A stretch of DNA of 64,000 nt from Brachynemurus nebulosus (lineage: Eukaryota > Arthropoda > Insecta > Neuroptera > Myrmeleontidae): NCBI GenBank assembly GCA_035578155.1, contig JAPWDM010000005.1, positions 21,698,877-21,762,876 of the forward strand, in the 5' to 3' direction. Numbering within the stretch: the first letter of the stretch is position 1; each line of letters opens with the position of its first letter. A program made the translations under genes and the position numbers. Shown here piece after piece: positions 61,937 through 64,000 of the stretch. The notes beneath the pieces are model-generated. The model was given only the letters and a program-made list of their open reading frames with translations. It was not told the origin of the DNA and ran no database searches.

Positions 61937-62950
61937 TTTTTATTACGTCTTATTAATGTTGAAGTGAAGCATGCATGCGGGTGTAATTTGTTACTCTGAA
62001 ATCGTATTTAGTGGTTAGGGAGTACTTACATAACCACACTTGTACACGCTTGTATTACACCGTATATTCCGTTTGAATTGTCTGTGTAAAAAGTTATTGT
62101 ATGAACAAATTTCTTATGCGCATTTTTCATAGAATCATCCTACACAGCCTACTAGGTTCTCTAGTCACATGGGCGGCACAAGGCTCAATTGATTGTAGAC
62201 CAGAAACTCAGACATAATTAAAAACAAATATTGATAATAATTTCCCAAACATGTTTTAAAAATTAAGTACCTTAATTAAATTTTAGATAAGATTGCGCCA
62301 TAAAATTTACATACATTAATGAACCTATATGTAGGTACATATAAAATACAATTTAAACATACCTATAACCAGCCATATAATGTTATACATACATATATTA
62401 TGTTTGTACATACTTCACTGTACGCATTGTATATTGTATTGTATGTGTGTAAAGACGATTTTGTGATATGAAAACATGAAAACAGCACCAGAGTTGCTCG
62501 TAAAATTTACGTCCGACATTAAAGTTGGCAGTAATGATTGCGAAATAATGCTGACGCAACAATTATATTAAATAAAATCAACTATGCAGACATAATTAAA
62601 ATGCGGTAAAGTCAATTTGGTTTGGTAGTGGTTCTCTTTTTTTCTGTCAAGTTTTTTTTTTTTTTTTTTTTTTAGAAAAAAGCAAAAGTATAAATAAAAA
62701 TGTTTGAATTGTTGTTATCAACTACAAGTTGGAGAGTTTTATTAATTAATAGTTAGTTTTATAATTATATTAAACAATACTTCAGGAAAAAATCATGTAG
62801 CTGTAATATAACAAGTGTATTTTGTCAAGCTAATAATGTTTCCGTTAACTAATAATGTTTCGTTGAAGGATTGATAAATGATTTTCCGATATATTATTTT
62901 TTTTGTATTTAAATACCCAAAAAATGAAAAAATTTGAAGGAATTCTGATA
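61937..62950. other. AT-rich spacer, no gene seen
   Basis: It includes a T-run of about 25 bases at 62649-62673. The 75-codon frame 62793-63020 overlaps the next element's edge and is not recognisable. Confidence 0.4.
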
Positions 62951-62952
62951 TA

Positions 62953-63522
62953 CACACACCGGCAGAATTAGCGGAACATACAAAAAATCTGTAAAAATCA
63001 AACAAACCATTTAATTTCAAGAAAATTATTCACTTAAAATTACATGTTCACATGTCGATATACCTTTCTTTTGGTAGTAAAACAAGTAACCATATAAAAT
63101 GGCAAATTTTTGGAATCTTATGTCGTCTAAGAATAATTTAAGTTAAAGATTATTTAACAAATAGAAAATGAAACACAGCGTTTTAATCCCGCCTGGTTCC
63201 TCCCGTGCTCTTATCAAAACTTCATTTCGTTTTTTTATACTCAGCATGATGTTATCTATATTTTCCTGGGATAGTCTTTGCCATTCTTCAATAACGGCAG
63301 TTTGAAGCTCGACCACATTGAGAAGAAACGGCATTTGAATTCGAAAGTGACAGACCTCTTAAAAAGAATTGCATCAGTAATAAATAAAAACAATTCTATG
63401 GAAAGTCAATTGATTCGTTACTTCAATATTGTTTTAAGTAAAAATTAAAAAAACCGCCAACTTTGTTTAATAAATAAGCTTTTATATATTTTTTTATGTT
63501 CCGCTAATTATGCCGGTGTGTG
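62953..63522 (-). mobile_element. 570-bp Tc1-like element, internally deleted
   Basis: Ends: CACACACCGGCAGAATTAGC on the left; CACACACCGGCATAATTAGC when the right end is reverse-complemented; both continue GGAACATA. TA at 62951-62952 and 63523-63524. It carries the transposase C-terminus on the minus strand. A full Tc1-like element is about 1.3-1.7 kb, so most of the transposase gene is deleted. Confidence 0.88.
63143..63334 (-). pseudogene. Tc1-like transposase, C-terminal fragment
   Basis: The peptide reads ELQTAVIEEWQRLSQENIDN then IMLSIKKRNEVLIRAREEPG. This fits the Tc1 family C-terminus, where a W-x-x-IP-E-x-I-x-LV-S-M-x-RR-x-VI-x-A-x-GG pattern follows the last catalytic Glu. Here IP is replaced by LS, RR by KR and GG by EEPGG. 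The DDE core is missing; the frame start at 63334 is arbitrary. Near the stop it runs into AT-rich element end sequence. Confidence 0.75.
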
Positions 63523-63524
63523 TA

Positions 63525-63850
63525 GTTTGTCAGATAAAATTTTTTATCTACGACTACTGTGAAATTGCTTACTTATTCTATTTAAATAAACTATGCTTTT
63601 CATATAGCTGTCCGAAATTTTATACTTTACATACGACTGTGCGTAAAGAAACATAACCCACTATAGATTTATTAATTTTTATGTTGTAAATTATGTTGAA
63701 ACCTGTACAAAATTCTAATTTTAATCGATCAATTGTTTAGTTGTATATTAAAACAGTTAAAAAACTATGGAATTGTTTGGAGCTGCGCATACTATTAACA
63801 CGATAGTTGCACGACCGGAAAACTAGAAGTTTGACAACTTAGACAACTGT
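63525..63850. other. AT-rich spacer
   Basis: No gene or repeat was identified between the Tc1-like element and the TTAGG-like run. Confidence 0.4.
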
Positions 63851-63869
63851 CGATCGATATACATAGACT

Positions 63870-64000
63870 AATTTTCGGTTCGGTTAGGATAAGTTGATTC
63901 ATTTAGGTTAGTTTAGGTTAGTTTTCAGTTCGGTTAGGTTAGGTCAGGTTTCGTTTAGGATACTTTCGGTTCGGTTAGGTTACGTTACGTCTCGTTTAGT
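63870..64000 (+). repeat. Degenerate GGTTAGGTTA-like repeat
   Basis: Short runs of GGTTAGGTTAGG, AGGTTAGTTTAGG and GGTTCGGTTAGG recur to the end of the window. The unit is a corrupted TTAGG, the insect telomere repeat, but interstitial sequence of this kind is common in insect genomes, so it is not evidence of a chromosome end. A short run on the opposite strand (AACCTAACC) occurs at 7742. Confidence 0.6.

Noticed and set aside
63870..64000. Chromosome end (telomere)
   Set aside because: The repeat is too degenerate and mixed with GGTTCGG units.

Overview
The window looks like AT-rich, gene-poor nuclear DNA from an arthropod, most likely an insect. The evidence is an Animal-type mariner and a Tc1-like transposase remnant, many TA-flanked DNA transposons, a tRNA-derived SINE tail, long (AT)n microsatellites, and degenerate TTAGG-like runs at the right edge. 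I see no intact host protein gene, no rRNA, no CRISPR and no bacterial-type operon. The region could be intergenic or lie inside a very long intron. The species is not identifiable from this sequence alone.

Layout. 1-6.3 kb: a palindrome-rich inverted-repeat element (1014-1429), an 868-bp TA-flanked element (4002-4869, second copy inverted at 51.1 kb) and two small MITEs (5573-5783, 6070-6293). 6.9-8.9 kb: a foldback element (7035-8622) inserted into another transposon whose uninterrupted copy lies at 52.75-53.66 kb, so the insertion point and its 3-bp TAA duplication can be read directly. 10.4-12.4 kb: a hAT-type MITE with an 8-bp duplication and a pogo-like MITE. 13.1-13.8 kb: a 119-bp tandem repeat and a long (AT)n tract.

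15.76-18.98 kb: a 3.2-kb foldback transposon. It contains about eight copies of a ~180-bp repeat and two convergent tRNA-like genes, one well folded and one decayed. A diverged relative at 50.1-50.5 kb carries a better preserved tRNA-like gene with a different anticodon. 21-25 kb: a 112-bp MITE, a solo foldback arm, one of two nearly identical 860-bp elements (the other at 42.4-43.3 kb) and a 1-kb element. 28-30 kb: a nested palindromic foldback and a CG-rich Harbinger-like MITE. 32.4-33.6 kb: a transposon with a decayed transposase C-terminus. 34.9-40.8 kb: a TIR element, an 8-bp-TSD MITE sitting in a Helitron-like repeat, a TTAA-flanked element, and a foldback holding a Cys/His-rich transposon-protein remnant. 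45.4 kb: a near-perfect 425-bp hairpin.

46.7-48.8 kb: a probable LINE endonuclease remnant, a hAT end, and a ~165-bp tandem array interrupted by an ~870-bp retroposed insert. That insert has a 13-14-bp target duplication and an A-tail, and it can be read as ten successive stem-loops. 53.7-54.3 kb: a Helitron-like tandem-repeat unit. 55.7-56.6 kb: an internally deleted mariner. 61.6-61.9 kb: a SINE tail. 62.95-63.5 kb: an internally deleted Tc1-like element.

No genes here work together as a pathway. The shared theme is non-autonomous elements mobilised in trans, several nested in one another. The most unusual items are the tRNA-carrying foldback transposon and the multi-hairpin retroposon. 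All family names come from reading termini, target duplications and short peptides by eye; no database search was run.
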